Counted from the stretch's first letter, positions 1 through 8,863 are shown. The stretch is 64,000 bases of DNA from Acidobacteriota bacterium (GCA_017307505.1 JAFKEE010000045.1:47035-111034); one strand, 5' to 3'. Notes: generated by a model not told the origin, from the letters alone. A program made the numbers and translations.

Positions 1-1900
1 GGCTGGCGGGATCGCGGACCGCCAGAGGCTTCAGCAGGAATGCATTGAAGACCGTGAAGAACGTCGCGTTCAAGCCCAGGCCCAGGCTCAGGGTGAGCAC
101 GGTGGCCAGCGCAAACCCGGGGCTCCTGCCCGCGGAACGCAGCCCGAACCGCAGATCCCCCGGAAGGTCGCGGAGCCACTCCAGAACCCGGCCCGTGCGC
201 GTCTCGCCCTCCCCCAAAGCCCGCACCAGGGCTGCGTCCGGATCTCCGCTCAGATAGTCGGACCACGCCCGGTGGAACTGCTCCTGCGCCAGCGTAGTGC
301 CTTCATCCTCGAGGCTGAAGGCCTCGAGGGCCGGATCCAACCGTTCTTCATAGCGCAGGGACGATACGGCCCAGCGGCTGAGGCGCGCACGGCGCAGGCT
401 CCACCACACCACGACTTCGATCGCCAGGAAGGTAAGGAATCCGAACGGATTGATGGCGCTGTGATACACGATCCACGTAATCGGAACCAGCAGCAGCGCG
501 ACGCTGGCATACAGGGCGCAGGTGACGATCAGGGGCCGCTTTCCAGGCAGGTAGGAACACGTGAACGGCATCTTCCGCCAGTCGAGGAAGAGGTACTCGA
601 AGCAGGCGGCCGCCAGAAAGCCCATGACCACCGGCCACGCCACGACAGTGAACACCCCCTCTCCGCGAACGAAGAAGATGGCGGCCGCACCGACGATGGG
701 AATGGCGGCGCAGGCCAGCACGAAGTGCTCCACCGCCTGCAGCCAGGCGCGCCGGCCGACGCGCTCCGTCAGTTGAAAGATCCAATTGGAGCGCAGATCC
801 GCGGGCAGGGAAAAGACGTAGCGGAGTCCTACGAGGATGAACAGTGTCAGAGTCAACGCGCAGGCGGTCAGGACCATGCCCCCTGTATCTTTCTCCGCTG
901 CGGAGGAATCGGCCACGTCTGCAGCCGACTTGGCCATCCACGCAAGGGCGATCGCTGCATACGAGATGCCTGCCAGGCGGTGCAGGCGGCTCCGGTACAT
1001 GGTCTTGCAAAGGAAGAACAGCGCGGCCTGCTCGCGCGGGTCGGGCACACAGAGATCCAGCAGGCGCGAGAGCAGATCAAACCGCCGCGGCGCCTGGTTT
1101 CGCTGCGCCTCCAGCAGCAGGCAGCGATATCGCCGGAAGCTGATCAGGTAGACAATCACCGCCAGGCACGGAGCGGCGATTGCCGCCAGAAGGCCCTGCT
1201 CCGCAGTAATCCGCAGTCCGCCATAGACAGCCGCCGCCGGTCCGGCGGCCAGGGGCAAGCCGGCGATCGAGATCGCCGCGAAGACGGCCTGCAGCCAGAT
1301 CATCACACGCTCAAAGAGGCGCGCGGGCAGCAGGTTGAGCAGCATTCCTTGCAGCGCAATGGGCACAAAGAATGCCACGGTACAGGCCGAAGCCAGCGTC
1401 AGGAAGCTGCGCGCCGTGCCGGCGCCTGTGACCATGCCGAAGACGAGAGCCGCCGGAAGTGCCAGCAGCATGACGAAAACGCCATAGGCGGCAACCACGG
1501 CGGCGAACTTCGCCACAAAGATATCCGCGAAACTCACTGGCCGGGCGGCGAGCGCCAGGCAATCGCGCAGGCTCGGGTAGAACGATTGCCAGAGCGCCGC
1601 GACCAGCAAGGTGGTGAGGAACACGGCCAGGCACGTCAGCGCGTTCAGGTCGGCGGCCACCTCCAAGGGGATCCTCCGGATCTGGCCGCTCTCGCGGATC
1701 TGGTTGTACTTGAACAGAAGCGTGACGAACAGCAGCATCCAACTCGATGCCAGCATCGCCAGCGCCCCGGTGGCGGTACGCGTCCAATCTCCTGAGGCGC
1801 CAATCAGGTCGCTGTCAAAGAAGCGCGGCAGAAAATGACGCAGCAGTTCGAAACGCGGCCCATGCGTCTCGGCGAACCAGTCGCGCCAGGTCTGCCTCAT
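1..1900 (-). CDS. ABC exporter permease, hybrid with ADOP-type domain (partial, 3' end off window)
   Basis: Open for 633 codons from ATG at 1900 to the window edge without a stop, so the C-terminus is missing. The start overlaps the stop of the upstream ATPase (ATGA, 1897-1900), which implies translational coupling. About the first 500 residues hold many hydrophobic segments in the style of ABC-2 exporter permeases. From about residue 570 the sequence changes to the hallmark of MacB/FtsX 'ADOP' permeases: LRFGLRSAGRSPGF, then a transmembrane stretch, then LGLGLNATFFTVFNAFLLKP. ADOPs normally carry this motif about 80-100 residues from their own N-terminus, so here an ABC-2-like half seems fused in frame to an ADOP half. 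The substrate is unknown. The family call is firm for a membrane transporter; the fusion is read directly from one continuous frame. Confidence 0.8.
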   Translation of the reverse strand, partial: MRQTWRDWFAETHGPRFELLRHFLPRFFDSDLIGASGDWTRTATGALAMLASSWMLLFVTLLFKYNQIRESGQIRRIPLEVAADLNALTCLAVFLTTLLVAALWQSFYPSLRDCLALAARPVSFADIFVAKFAAVVAAYGVFVMLLALPAALVFGMVTGAGTARSFLTLASACTVAFFVPIALQGMLLNLLPARLFERVMIWLQAVFAAISIAGLPLAAGPAAAVYGGLRITAEQGLLAAIAAPCLAVIVYLISFRRYRCLLLEAQRNQAPRRFDLLSRLLDLCVPDPREQAALFFLCKTMYRSRLHRLAGISYAAIALAWMAKSAADVADSSAAEKDTGGMVLTACALTLTLFILVGLRYVFSLPADLRSNWIFQLTERVGRRAWLQAVEHFVLACAAIPIVGAAAIFFVRGEGVFTVVAWPVVMGFLAAACFEYLFLDWRKMPFTCSYLPGKRPLIVTCALYASVALLLVPITWIVYHSAINPFGFLTFLAIEVVVWWSLRRARLSRWAVSSLRYEERLDPALEAFSLEDEGTTLAQEQFHRAWSDYLSGDPDAALVRALGEGETRTGRVLEWLRDLPGDLRFGLRSAGRSPGFALATVLTLSLGLGLNATFFTVFNAFLLKPLAVRDPAS

Positions 1901-2661
1901 CGCGCCACCGTCTCCAGAATGCGCTGCGCGATCGAGTCCGTATCCTCGGCCTGCGTGAGTTGGGCAAACACGCCTTCCAGAGAGGACTGCGCCATCAGCA
2001 GCCGTAAATTGTCCACCGAATCATGGGCCACCACTTCGCCCTTCCGCAGGATCAGGACGGAGGTGGCCACCTTCTCCACCACTTCCAGAACGTGCGAACT
2101 GTACAGCACGATCTTCCTGCGCTCGGCCAGGGCGCGCAGTAAGCTGCGCAGGATCATCGCCGCCCCCACATCGAGGCCGGAAAACGGCTCGTCGAGGATC
2201 AGCACCTCAGGGTCGTGCAGCAGCGCCGAGGAAAGCAGGACCTTCTGCCTCATTCCTTTGGAGTAGGACGCCAGCAGGGAGTGGCGCTCCTCCCAAAGTC
2301 CAAACAGATGCAGCAGTTCGTCCGCCTTGGAATCCAGGACATTCCGGCGCATGCCCTGCAGGCGTCCCGCAAGCTGCAGGTATTCGCGCCCCGAAAGATG
2401 AGGATAGAGATGGGCTTCCTCGGCGACGTAGCCGATGCGGCGCTGGAACGCCTTCATATCGCGCACCACGTTCGAGCCCTGGAACAGGATCTCTCCTTCG
2501 GAAGGCTCAATCAGACCGATCAGCATCTTCACCGTGGTGCTCTTGCCGGCCCCATTCGGTCCCAGGTAGCCCAGGATCTCTCCCGGCCCAATCTGGAAAC
2601 TGACCCGGTTCACAACCGGAACTCCGGCGTAACGCTTGGTGAGCTCGCGAATCTCCAGCAT
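1897..2661 (-). CDS. ABC transporter ATP-binding protein
   Basis: Cytoplasmic ATPase of an exporter, 254 aa from ATG 2661, which begins MLEIRELTKRY as is usual for the family; an upstream in-frame ATG at 2754 adds 31 residues with no family resemblance. Walker A GPNGAGKST is at residues 34-42, signature SKGMRQK around 134-141, Walker B VLILDEPFSGLD around 154-165 and the switch His in YSSH near 190. The CcmA/NatA-like layout suits drug, lipid or antibiotic export. It overlaps the downstream permease by 4 bp, so the two form one operon and one transporter. The substrate cannot be read from sequence. Confidence 0.93.
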   Translation of the reverse strand: MLEIRELTKRYAGVPVVNRVSFQIGPGEILGYLGPNGAGKSTTVKMLIGLIEPSEGEILFQGSNVVRDMKAFQRRIGYVAEEAHLYPHLSGREYLQLAGRLQGMRRNVLDSKADELLHLFGLWEERHSLLASYSKGMRQKVLLSSALLHDPEVLILDEPFSGLDVGAAMILRSLLRALAERRKIVLYSSHVLEVVEKVATSVLILRKGEVVAHDSVDNLRLLMAQSSLEGVFAQLTQAEDTDSIAQRILETVAR

Positions 2662-2705
2662 GGCCCCATTAGACGCCAGCAGGCAGGCTCCCGTTCCCCG
2701 TCTAC

Positions 2706-2750
2706 ATGGAAAAGAACACTTTCGGGCGGCGCAAGGGCGCGCCGCCGCCC
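2706..2750 (-). terminator. Hairpin terminator after the hydrolase gene
   Basis: On the minus strand, directly after the stop codon of the hydrolase, an 8-bp GC stem (GGGCGGCG / CGCCGCCC, 2743-2750 with 2724-2731) has an 11-nt loop and is followed by GAAAGTGTTCTTTT. The U tract is interrupted, so it is a plausible but imperfect intrinsic terminator separating the hydrolase from the ABC exporter genes. Confidence 0.45.
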
Positions 2751-3596
2751 TCAAGGCCGCAGGTGCCGCCCGAAATACTCCTCGGCCCGCTTGCGCGCAT
2801 CCTCGGTCGCCTCGGCATTTGCCGGATTCTTCTGCTTGCTCGCACTCGGATCGTCGAAGTTGTGCTCCGCGCCCTCATACGTGGTCAGGCCAATCCGCTT
2901 CGACCGTGTCCGGACGTCGCTCTCCCACTTCTGGCACCGTTTGGGCGACACCTCTTCATCCGCGGTCCCCACAAACAGGTGCAGCGGAGCGTAGGGCACA
3001 TACGAGTCCTGCACCGCGGCCATGCCGCAGCCCGGGTAAAACGCGAGCGCCGCCCGGAAGCCCGTTGCCGGCGAGGGATCGCTGATCCCAGGCGCCTGCG
3101 TAGACATCGTGACCAGCGTAGTCATCCCCCCGTTCGACCAACCCTGCAGCCCGATCCGGTCCGCCACCACGTCCTTGCGCTTGCGCAGATACTCCAACGC
3201 CCCGTACGCATCCAGCGGCCGCACCGTTTGCTCGCTCACCTCCGAAGGCCGCTCCTCGTAACTCCCGCGCCCAAACCCCTGCCAGTAGCCGCGTGGACCG
3301 AAACTGTCCACCAGCAGCGTGACATAGCCCCGTTCTGCCCAGAACGCGCCCCAGAACTTGTGCCGCTTCGACAGCGTCTTCGCGTCGTACACGCCCTTCG
3401 CCAGCGAAGAGTACACGCCGGCTCGGCCATGCAGCAGGACGACTGCCGGATGAAGACCCGCACCGTCAGGCCGGTACAGATACCCGATCAGCCGAGTCTT
3501 CCCGTCCGCGCTCGGGAAGTGGACCGTCTCGGGAACGGCATCGGCCGCCAGCAGCGCACTCGCCGCCGCCACGCTCAATACGGCAATCTTTATCAT
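2751..3596 (-). CDS. Secreted dienelactone-hydrolase-like alpha/beta hydrolase
   Basis: An alpha/beta hydrolase of the dienelactone hydrolase family, 281 aa from ATG 3596. A Sec-type leader (MIKIAVLSVAAASALLAADA) points to the periplasm. The nucleophile elbow GWSNGG puts Ser at 153, the acid is Asp212 in FVGTADEEV, and the His is 244 in GAEHNFDD, so the triad is complete. LLHGRAGVYSS near residue 54 supplies the oxyanion region. Most family members use Cys as nucleophile in true dienelactone hydrolases; the Ser here suggests a general carboxyl-ester hydrolase. An in-frame GTG at 3617 would add seven residues; I prefer the ATG because it starts a cleaner signal peptide. It is monocistronic or first in a run with the ABC genes 89 bp downstream. 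Confidence 0.85.
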   Translation of the reverse strand: MIKIAVLSVAAASALLAADAVPETVHFPSADGKTRLIGYLYRPDGAGLHPAVVLLHGRAGVYSSLAKGVYDAKTLSKRHKFWGAFWAERGYVTLLVDSFGPRGYWQGFGRGSYEERPSEVSEQTVRPLDAYGALEYLRKRKDVVADRIGLQGWSNGGMTTLVTMSTQAPGISDPSPATGFRAALAFYPGCGMAAVQDSYVPYAPLHLFVGTADEEVSPKRCQKWESDVRTRSKRIGLTTYEGAEHNFDDPSASKQKNPANAEATEDARKRAEEYFGRHLRP

Positions 3597-3715
3597 TCGT
3601 ACAAGCGTAGACGACACCCCGAATTCGTCAAGACCACCAAAGATGGCTGACGAAAGTCGTGTTTCTCTCCCTCATCCGGCCGGCGCGAAGGACCGCTCCG
3701 GCGGACCCGGCAGTG

Positions 3716-4489
3716 CTACCGCACCCGCCCCGCCGCGTTCTCCAGCACCACGTTGGACACCACGCCGGTATCCACGGTCGCAGGCAGGTGGGAACAGAAG
3801 CCGATGCCTGCATAGAACGGCCCGTCGAAGTGGAGCTGGATCGGCGGACCGAATTGATGCAGCGGTTCGCCCTCGATGCTCACCAGCAGCGCGATCGAAT
3901 CGCCGCGTTTCTCAATGCCAATCCGCCGCGCCTGGGTCTTGGCCAGCGTGCCGCCAAAGCGGTACGAGGCATCCTTCATCTGCTCACCTTGCCCGGCCCG
4001 CCACGCGAGATGGATCATGCCCGTGCCGTGCTGCCCCACCATGATCTGTTTGGAGTCGTCCTCCAGCGTCTGGCGAATCACCAGCACCGCCTTGCGGTCG
4101 CCATAGCCCTCGGGCTTCGGGAACGAAACCTCGCCCGCCAGGGAAAGGTCGCCGGACATCTTCTTCCACAGGAATCGGAACTCGTCGCGCTGATACCAGA
4201 TGTTGTAGCCGGCCGAGTGGATCGTATACTGCCCGGTCGCGGCATCGAAACTGGCGCTGCCGGGCACCAGGGCCGCGCCGATATCGGACTGACCTTCAAA
4301 GATGCCAATAGGGTCAGCGAGATTCCGGCTGGGCCGGTGAAAATCCGCCGGCGGCGGTACCTGTTTGTGCGTCGCGCTGCCCGGCAACGCCCAGTCGGGC
4401 ACGCTGGGGACGGAGTCCACCGGGCCAGGCGCTTGCGCGGAAAGTGGCGAAGCGGCGGCCAATACCAGCAGGAGCGGCAGGATCTTCAT
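3716..4489 (-). CDS. Secreted DUF1349-like beta-sandwich protein
   Basis: 257 aa from ATG 4489, which starts a clear signal peptide (MKILPLLLVLAAASPLSAQA); longer in-frame starts upstream lack a leader. The mature part has the pattern IGIFEGQSDIG ... GQYTIHSAGYNIWYQRDEFRFLWKKMSGDLSLAGEV, which resembles the lectin-like DUF1349 domains that Acidobacteriota often attach to TolB-like or secreted proteins. No catalytic residues are evident, so a binding or structural role in the periplasm is the safest reading. It is divergent from the VOC gene, with 52 bp between start codons, so the two may share regulation. Confidence 0.7.
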   Translation of the reverse strand: MKILPLLLVLAAASPLSAQAPGPVDSVPSVPDWALPGSATHKQVPPPADFHRPSRNLADPIGIFEGQSDIGAALVPGSASFDAATGQYTIHSAGYNIWYQRDEFRFLWKKMSGDLSLAGEVSFPKPEGYGDRKAVLVIRQTLEDDSKQIMVGQHGTGMIHLAWRAGQGEQMKDASYRFGGTLAKTQARRIGIEKRGDSIALLVSIEGEPLHQFGPPIQLHFDGPFYAGIGFCSHLPATVDTGVVSNVVLENAAGRVR

Positions 4490-4506
4490 GGATACGAGAA
4501 TTACCA

Positions 4507-4541
4507 TATGGCGCGCGCTGGCGCGCGTATACAATGTCGCT
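4507..4541 (+). promoter_or_regulatory. Candidate promoter giving a leaderless mRNA
   Basis: TACAAT at 4530-4535 is a good -10 box and sits six bases before the ATG at 4542, which would place the transcription start at or next to the A of the start codon. No Shine-Dalgarno sequence fits in between. The -35 (ATATGG around 4507-4512) is weak. The spacer holds a GCGCGCgctgGCGCGC inverted repeat. Confidence 0.35.
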
Positions 4542-5453
4542 ATGCATTCCGGATCCCTTCTCATCGCGGCTCTGGTCGCGGCTTTGGCCGCACCCGTCCT
4601 GATGGCCCAGACGCCGGCTGCGCCCGCCCGTCCACCCATCGTGGGCGTCGCCCACATCCGGCTGAAGACCTCAGATCTGGCCGCGGCCCGTACGTTCTAC
4701 GGCCGCTACCTGGGGTATCAGGAACCGTTCGAGCTCAATGCGCTCGCGGTGTTCAAGGTGAATGACCACCAGTACATCGAGGTGGAGCCAACACTGAAAG
4801 AGGAGTCGGAAGACCGTCTGGTTCACATCGCCTTCGAGACCGGCGACGCCCGCCGGTTGCGCGATTACCTGGCCAGCCGCTCCGTGGAAGTCCCGGCGGC
4901 CGTCAAACCGGATGCGGACGGCAACCTCAGCTTCTTCATCAAGGATGCGGACGGGCACGCGGTGGAATTCGTCGAGTACACGAAAGGATCACTGCACAGC
5001 CGCAACTTTGGCAAGGCGCTGCCGCGCACCCGCATCTCCGAACGCATGATTCACGTCGGTTTCACCATCCAGGACCGCGCCGCGGCCGACAAGCTTTACC
5101 GCGACATCCTCGGCTTCCGCCTGCAGTGGTACGGCGGCATGACCGACACGCGCACCGACTGGGTCTCCATGCGCGTCCCTGAGGGCACGGACTGGCTCGA
5201 ATACATGCTGAACCAGCCCCATCCTTCGCCGAAAACCCTCGGCGTCATGAACCATCTGGCCCTGGGCGTCCCGAGCACGGAACAAGGCTATAAGACCGTG
5301 GTCGAGCGCGGCATGAACCAGCCCGATAAGCCCAAAATCGGCCGCGACGGCAAGTGGCAGTTGAATCTCTACGATCCCAACCTCACCCGTGCGGAGTTGA
5401 TGGAGCCCAAGCCCGTCCAGCCGCCCTGTTGTTCGCCGATCCTGGAACCCTAG
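4542..5453 (+). CDS. Exported VOC (glyoxalase/dioxygenase-fold) family protein
   Basis: 303 aa from ATG 4542 with a Sec leader ending near MAQTPA (residue about 28). Two vicinal-oxygen-chelate modules follow: the first starts VGVAHIRLKTSDLAAARTFY and ends with the DADGHAVEFVEY strand, the second starts RMIHVGFTIQDRAAADKLY and ends with the LYDPNLTRAELME strand. Paired VOC modules normally form one metal site from His and Glu residues at the strand ends; His and Glu are present in both modules (VAHI, VEFVE, IHVGF, AELME). The reaction is unknown; exported VOC proteins are common in this phylum without an assigned substrate. The SnoaL-like gene downstream is on the same strand, 133 bp away. Confidence 0.82.
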   Translation: MHSGSLLIAALVAALAAPVLMAQTPAAPARPPIVGVAHIRLKTSDLAAARTFYGRYLGYQEPFELNALAVFKVNDHQYIEVEPTLKEESEDRLVHIAFETGDARRLRDYLASRSVEVPAAVKPDADGNLSFFIKDADGHAVEFVEYTKGSLHSRNFGKALPRTRISERMIHVGFTIQDRAAADKLYRDILGFRLQWYGGMTDTRTDWVSMRVPEGTDWLEYMLNQPHPSPKTLGVMNHLALGVPSTEQGYKTVVERGMNQPDKPKIGRDGKWQLNLYDPNLTRAELMEPKPVQPPCCSPILEP

Positions 5454-5586
5454 CGGCTTGCCAGGCCGCCCCAGCGAAGGAATTCGCAACGAACCCCAGG
5501 ACAGCTTCGCACGAGCACCCTACCACCGCCTACGCCCCTCAAATCGGCTCCTTTCCGCAGCACCTGTAGTACCATGGAACACGCTC

Positions 5587-6186
5587 ATGTCGACTCCCTC
5601 CAGGCTCCTGCGCTCCCTGACGCTGGCCGCACTGCTTTGGTCGCCATCTATGACAGCCCAAAACGAACTGCACCAGGAAGACCGCCAGGCTCTTCTGAAG
5701 ATCCTCAACGAAGTGGAAACGGCCATCAATGCGCAGGATATCGAGGGCCTGATCGCCCAGATGCGCCCCGACTGCACCGTCACCTGGTGGAATGCGGAAG
5801 TCTCCCGCGGCCATGACGAAATCCGCGCCTACTACCGGAAAATGGTCAAGGATCCGGGCCGCTACATCACCAAATACACCACCAAGGCCAAACTCGGCGA
5901 ACACGCGCTGTTCCTCGGCTCGGGCGGCGACGTCGCCGTTGCCGACGGCAGCATGGAAGACGAATTCTTCCCGGTCATCCGCGGCCCGTTTCGTTTGAAT
6001 TCGCGTTGGACCACGACGGTAGCGAAGACCGGCGGCGCGTGGAGAATCGCCTCCCTGCACCTGTCGTCCAACGTGTTCACCAACCAGTTGATCAATGAGC
6101 TGACGCGAGCCCTATGGTACGCCGGCGGAGCGGGCCTCCTCATCGGAGCCCTGGCCGGCTGGTTCCTCGGCCGGCGCGGACACTAG
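5587..6186 (+). CDS. Exported SnoaL-like/DUF4440 protein with C-terminal membrane anchor
   Basis: 199 aa from ATG 5587. Residues 1-24 are a signal peptide (MSTPSRLLRSLTLAALLWSP). The central part matches the SnoaL-like/nuclear-transport-factor-2 fold of DUF4440 proteins: a helix ILNEVETAINAQDIEGLIAQMRPD, the VTWWN strand, SRGHDEIRAYYRKM, and a final strand WRIASLHLS. The last 25 residues are a Gly-rich transmembrane helix (GGAGLLIGALAGWFLG) ending in RRGH, so the domain is probably tethered to the membrane facing the periplasm. Function is unknown; the fold hosts both enzymes and small-molecule binding proteins. No typical Shine-Dalgarno is evident before the chosen ATG. Confidence 0.75.
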   Translation: MSTPSRLLRSLTLAALLWSPSMTAQNELHQEDRQALLKILNEVETAINAQDIEGLIAQMRPDCTVTWWNAEVSRGHDEIRAYYRKMVKDPGRYITKYTTKAKLGEHALFLGSGGDVAVADGSMEDEFFPVIRGPFRLNSRWTTTVAKTGGAWRIASLHLSSNVFTNQLINELTRALWYAGGAGLLIGALAGWFLGRRGH

Positions 6187-6224
6187 CGCCCCAGCCTCCG
6201 TCCGCCGAAGACCAGGCACTTCAG

Positions 6225-7256
6225 CTAGGCCAGCACGCTCCGGCAATACTCCACGCACTTCGCCAGCTCCGCCAGCGTGGACGAGCCCTGCGGCACCGGA
6301 TGCTCCATCTCGATGGTCGCCTGAAAAGTGTACTTCTCCGCTTTCATCATCTGGAGGATCTCTTTCAGCGGAGTATCGCCCTCACCCCAGGGCATGTTCG
6401 GCCCGTTATGCGCCTTCCGGTCCTTCAGGTGCACGTGAGTCACCCGGGCGTGGTTCTTCTGGATCCACTGAGCCGGCGAAAAACCGTTTGCGGCGAAGAA
6501 GTGGCCTATGTCCACATTGGCGCCGTTGTACTTCGAATAAGAGAACGCCTGTTCCCACGATTCGAGACGTCCGAACGCCTCCGGGTCGGTCAGGTTCCCG
6601 TGCCCGTGATAGCCCACCATCATCTTGTGCTTCCCGGCAAAGGCCCCCATCCGCTTCGTCGTGCTGACCGGAATCTCGCAGGAGATCGCCTGCGCGCCCA
6701 GTTCGCGCGCCAACTGGAAGGCGTAATCGAGTTCATCGTCCGAGAACCCGTCCACTCCATCGAACTTCACAATCTGGATGAGGACTCCGGCGTCTTCGTA
6801 CTTACGCCGGAAATCGCGGAACCCGCTCATCGACTGCGAGAGCCTCCACTTTCTGAGGGCTTCGGTCGCAGCTTTCCGCTCCGCCTGCTGTTCCGGCGTC
6901 AGAGGAGCCCTTCCCCCTGGCGGTGGCGCGCCATTCGGAGCCCCACCAGGCGCCGCGCCCCGGCCGCCGCCCGGTGCGCCGCCGCCAAAACCAGGACGGC
7001 CCGCGGGCGCCGGCGCGCCCAGCGAGTCCTCCACCGGGCGCGAGCGCAGTTCCAGCGCGCTCAGGCTGATTGTCGGATCCAGGCAGTACTTGAGAATGTC
7101 GTCCGCTCCGCCCGGCAGGCCGCGGAAAATGTACGGCACATTGGCCCCCACCTGCACGCCTCCGAACTTGGAGTTCGGCTTGGCCGCGGCGAACGCTCTC
7201 CCCCTCGAGAGCGCGCCCAGCCCGAGCACGCCCAGCTCACGCCTTGTCAGCTTCAT
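6225..7256 (-). CDS. Sugar phosphate isomerase/epimerase-like TIM barrel protein
   Basis: 343 aa, start supported by GAGAGG upstream and a Tat-like leader with TRRELG. The body is a xylose-isomerase-like (AP endonuclease 2 fold) TIM barrel: GVQVGANVPYIFRGLPGG at the N-terminus, MVGYHGHGN, NVDIGHFFA, HVHLKDRKAHNGPNMPWGEGD and a late ATIEMEHP strand carry the usual metal-binding His, Asp and Glu residues. Residues of about 70-115 are a Gly/Pro/Ala-rich low-complexity insert not expected in the barrel. The gene lies 23 bp downstream of a Gfo/Idh/MocA oxidoreductase, a pairing seen in inositol and unusual-sugar catabolism, so a joint pathway is inferred. The substrate is not known. Confidence 0.88.
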   Translation of the reverse strand: MKLTRRELGVLGLGALSRGRAFAAAKPNSKFGGVQVGANVPYIFRGLPGGADDILKYCLDPTISLSALELRSRPVEDSLGAPAPAGRPGFGGGAPGGGRGAAPGGAPNGAPPPGGRAPLTPEQQAERKAATEALRKWRLSQSMSGFRDFRRKYEDAGVLIQIVKFDGVDGFSDDELDYAFQLARELGAQAISCEIPVSTTKRMGAFAGKHKMMVGYHGHGNLTDPEAFGRLESWEQAFSYSKYNGANVDIGHFFAANGFSPAQWIQKNHARVTHVHLKDRKAHNGPNMPWGEGDTPLKEILQMMKAEKYTFQATIEMEHPVPQGSSTLAELAKCVEYCRSVLA

Positions 7257-7279
7257 AACAACCTCTCACTCACCCGGCG

Positions 7280-8863
7280 CTACAGCTTCAAGTCCGACCC
7301 TCGCCGGAATAATGGCTTGACCAGTTGATTCGCTGCCTCGCTGTTCGTAAACCGCGTGTTCCTGCTGTCCCAAAGCAACTTCCCCGGAACCCGCCAGGCA
7401 ATGCAGACCAGCGCCAGCCACTCCGCGTAGGGCGCCGTAATGCTGAAGTCGGAACAGGACGGGTCGCCGCCCTTACACGCGCGGACCCAGTCCACCATGT
7501 GACCCGGGGAGCGCGTCAGCAGCTGCGGCGGAAGCTTGTACTCCTTCCATCTGGCGGAAGGCAGCAGCCACACCCCTTCGCCGCGATTGCTGGTGGCCAG
7601 CACGCCTTTGCTGCCCACGAGCACAGATCCGTTTCCGGCCAGCACGCCGTGCGGGGTCCCTCCTCGCGGCGCCTGCTGTGAGGCCGAGGTCAGAATCTGA
7701 GTCCCCTGAAAAACCGGGACCCCCGGACCACCGGCGCCCCGGGGTGGACCATCCGCGGAAGATCCTCGCCCACCGGCGCCCGCTGCACCCCCTCCAGGAC
7801 CGCGCATGCCACCGGGCCCGCTTCGGGCTGCACCTGTGGGCCGGCCTTTGTCGGCCAGGTTGTCGGGCGGCGGCAGAATCACCTCATCCTCCATGCCCGG
7901 TACCCGGTAGGCCTCGGGATCGGTGGCCCGGACCGCCTCGTGGTAGTACACGGAAACCGCCGGCATCGGGCCCCTTGCCGGGAAGTCCAGCCGCACGACG
8001 CCCCGGCTCGGGAACGTGTACTTGCTCTTTCCTGCCTGGCTGACGCACTCCACACTCTCTGGCGCCCCGAGTTGCAGCGCGGTATGCACGGGACCCGCTG
8101 TATGCGTCGCCCAGTTGCCGATCTGCCCCGTTCCGAAATCGTAAAAACCGCGCCAGTTGTACGGCACATACCAATCGCTGAACGGGCGCGCCGCTGCGTT
8201 GCCCAGCCACAGATTCCAATCCAGTGTCTTGGGTATCTCCTTTTGTGGGGGCGGCTGCGTCAGCTCGGTTGGATAGGTGCTCGGGGACGTCGCGACGTGC
8301 GCCTCCCGCACCTCCCCGATCTCGCCGGACCAGACAATCTCAGCGGCCACCCGGTGGCATTCGTGAGAAAAACCCTGATTGCCCATTTGCGTCGCGACTT
8401 TGTACTTCACGGCCGCGTCGCGCAGCAGCCGTGCCTCCCACGGAGTCCGGGTCAGCGGCTTTTCCACATAAACATGCTTGCCCTGTTGCATGCAGGCAAG
8501 AGCGATCGTGGCGTGCATGAAATCGGGCACCGCCACGATGCAAGCATCGATGTTTTTGCCTTCCTTGTCCAACATCGCCCGGTAGTCTTTGTACTTCGGA
8601 GCCTTCTCATGGCGGTTGAACGAGTTGGCCGCGCGCGCCTCATCCACGTCGCAGAGCGCCACGATGTTCTCGGTCGCCGAGGCGTCGTTGAGGTCGACTC
8701 CACCCTGTCCGCCACACCCGATGGCGGCCACGTTCAGCTTGTCGTAGAACGGCTTATAGCCAAGTGCGCGCAGTGACGGAACACTGCCAAACCCGCCGGT
8801 GGGGACGGCCCCCGCCAGCAGGGAGCCATAGAAGAAATGCCTTCTCGAAACTCCATCGCTCAT
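7280..8863 (-). CDS. Gfo/Idh/MocA family oxidoreductase, Tat-type leader
   Basis: 527 aa NAD(P)-dependent dehydrogenase. The leader SRRHFFYGSLLAGAVP fits Tat export, normal for secreted members in Acidobacteriota. The Rossmann part starts LNVAAIGCGGQGGVDL, and the conserved EKPLTRTPWEARLL (Lys of the EKP motif) is intact. The C-terminal substrate domain holds WNLWLGNAAARPFSDWYVPYNWRGFYDFGTGQIGNWATH. Residues of about 350-390 are a Gly-rich insert (GPGGMRGPGGGAAGAGGRG) like the one in the neighbouring isomerase. It is first in a two-gene operon. Likely substrates are sugars or polyols; none can be chosen from sequence. Confidence 0.9.
   Translation of the reverse strand: MSDGVSRRHFFYGSLLAGAVPTGGFGSVPSLRALGYKPFYDKLNVAAIGCGGQGGVDLNDASATENIVALCDVDEARAANSFNRHEKAPKYKDYRAMLDKEGKNIDACIVAVPDFMHATIALACMQQGKHVYVEKPLTRTPWEARLLRDAAVKYKVATQMGNQGFSHECHRVAAEIVWSGEIGEVREAHVATSPSTYPTELTQPPPQKEIPKTLDWNLWLGNAAARPFSDWYVPYNWRGFYDFGTGQIGNWATHTAGPVHTALQLGAPESVECVSQAGKSKYTFPSRGVVRLDFPARGPMPAVSVYYHEAVRATDPEAYRVPGMEDEVILPPPDNLADKGRPTGAARSGPGGMRGPGGGAAGAGGRGSSADGPPRGAGGPGVPVFQGTQILTSASQQAPRGGTPHGVLAGNGSVLVGSKGVLATSNRGEGVWLLPSARWKEYKLPPQLLTRSPGHMVDWVRACKGGDPSCSDFSITAPYAEWLALVCIAWRVPGKLLWDSRNTRFTNSEAANQLVKPLFRRGSDLKL

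Noticed and set aside
272..1795. 507-aa open frame on the plus strand
   Set aside because: Antisense to the ABC permease; composition rich in Arg, Gln and Gly with no domain, typical of GC-driven shadow frames.
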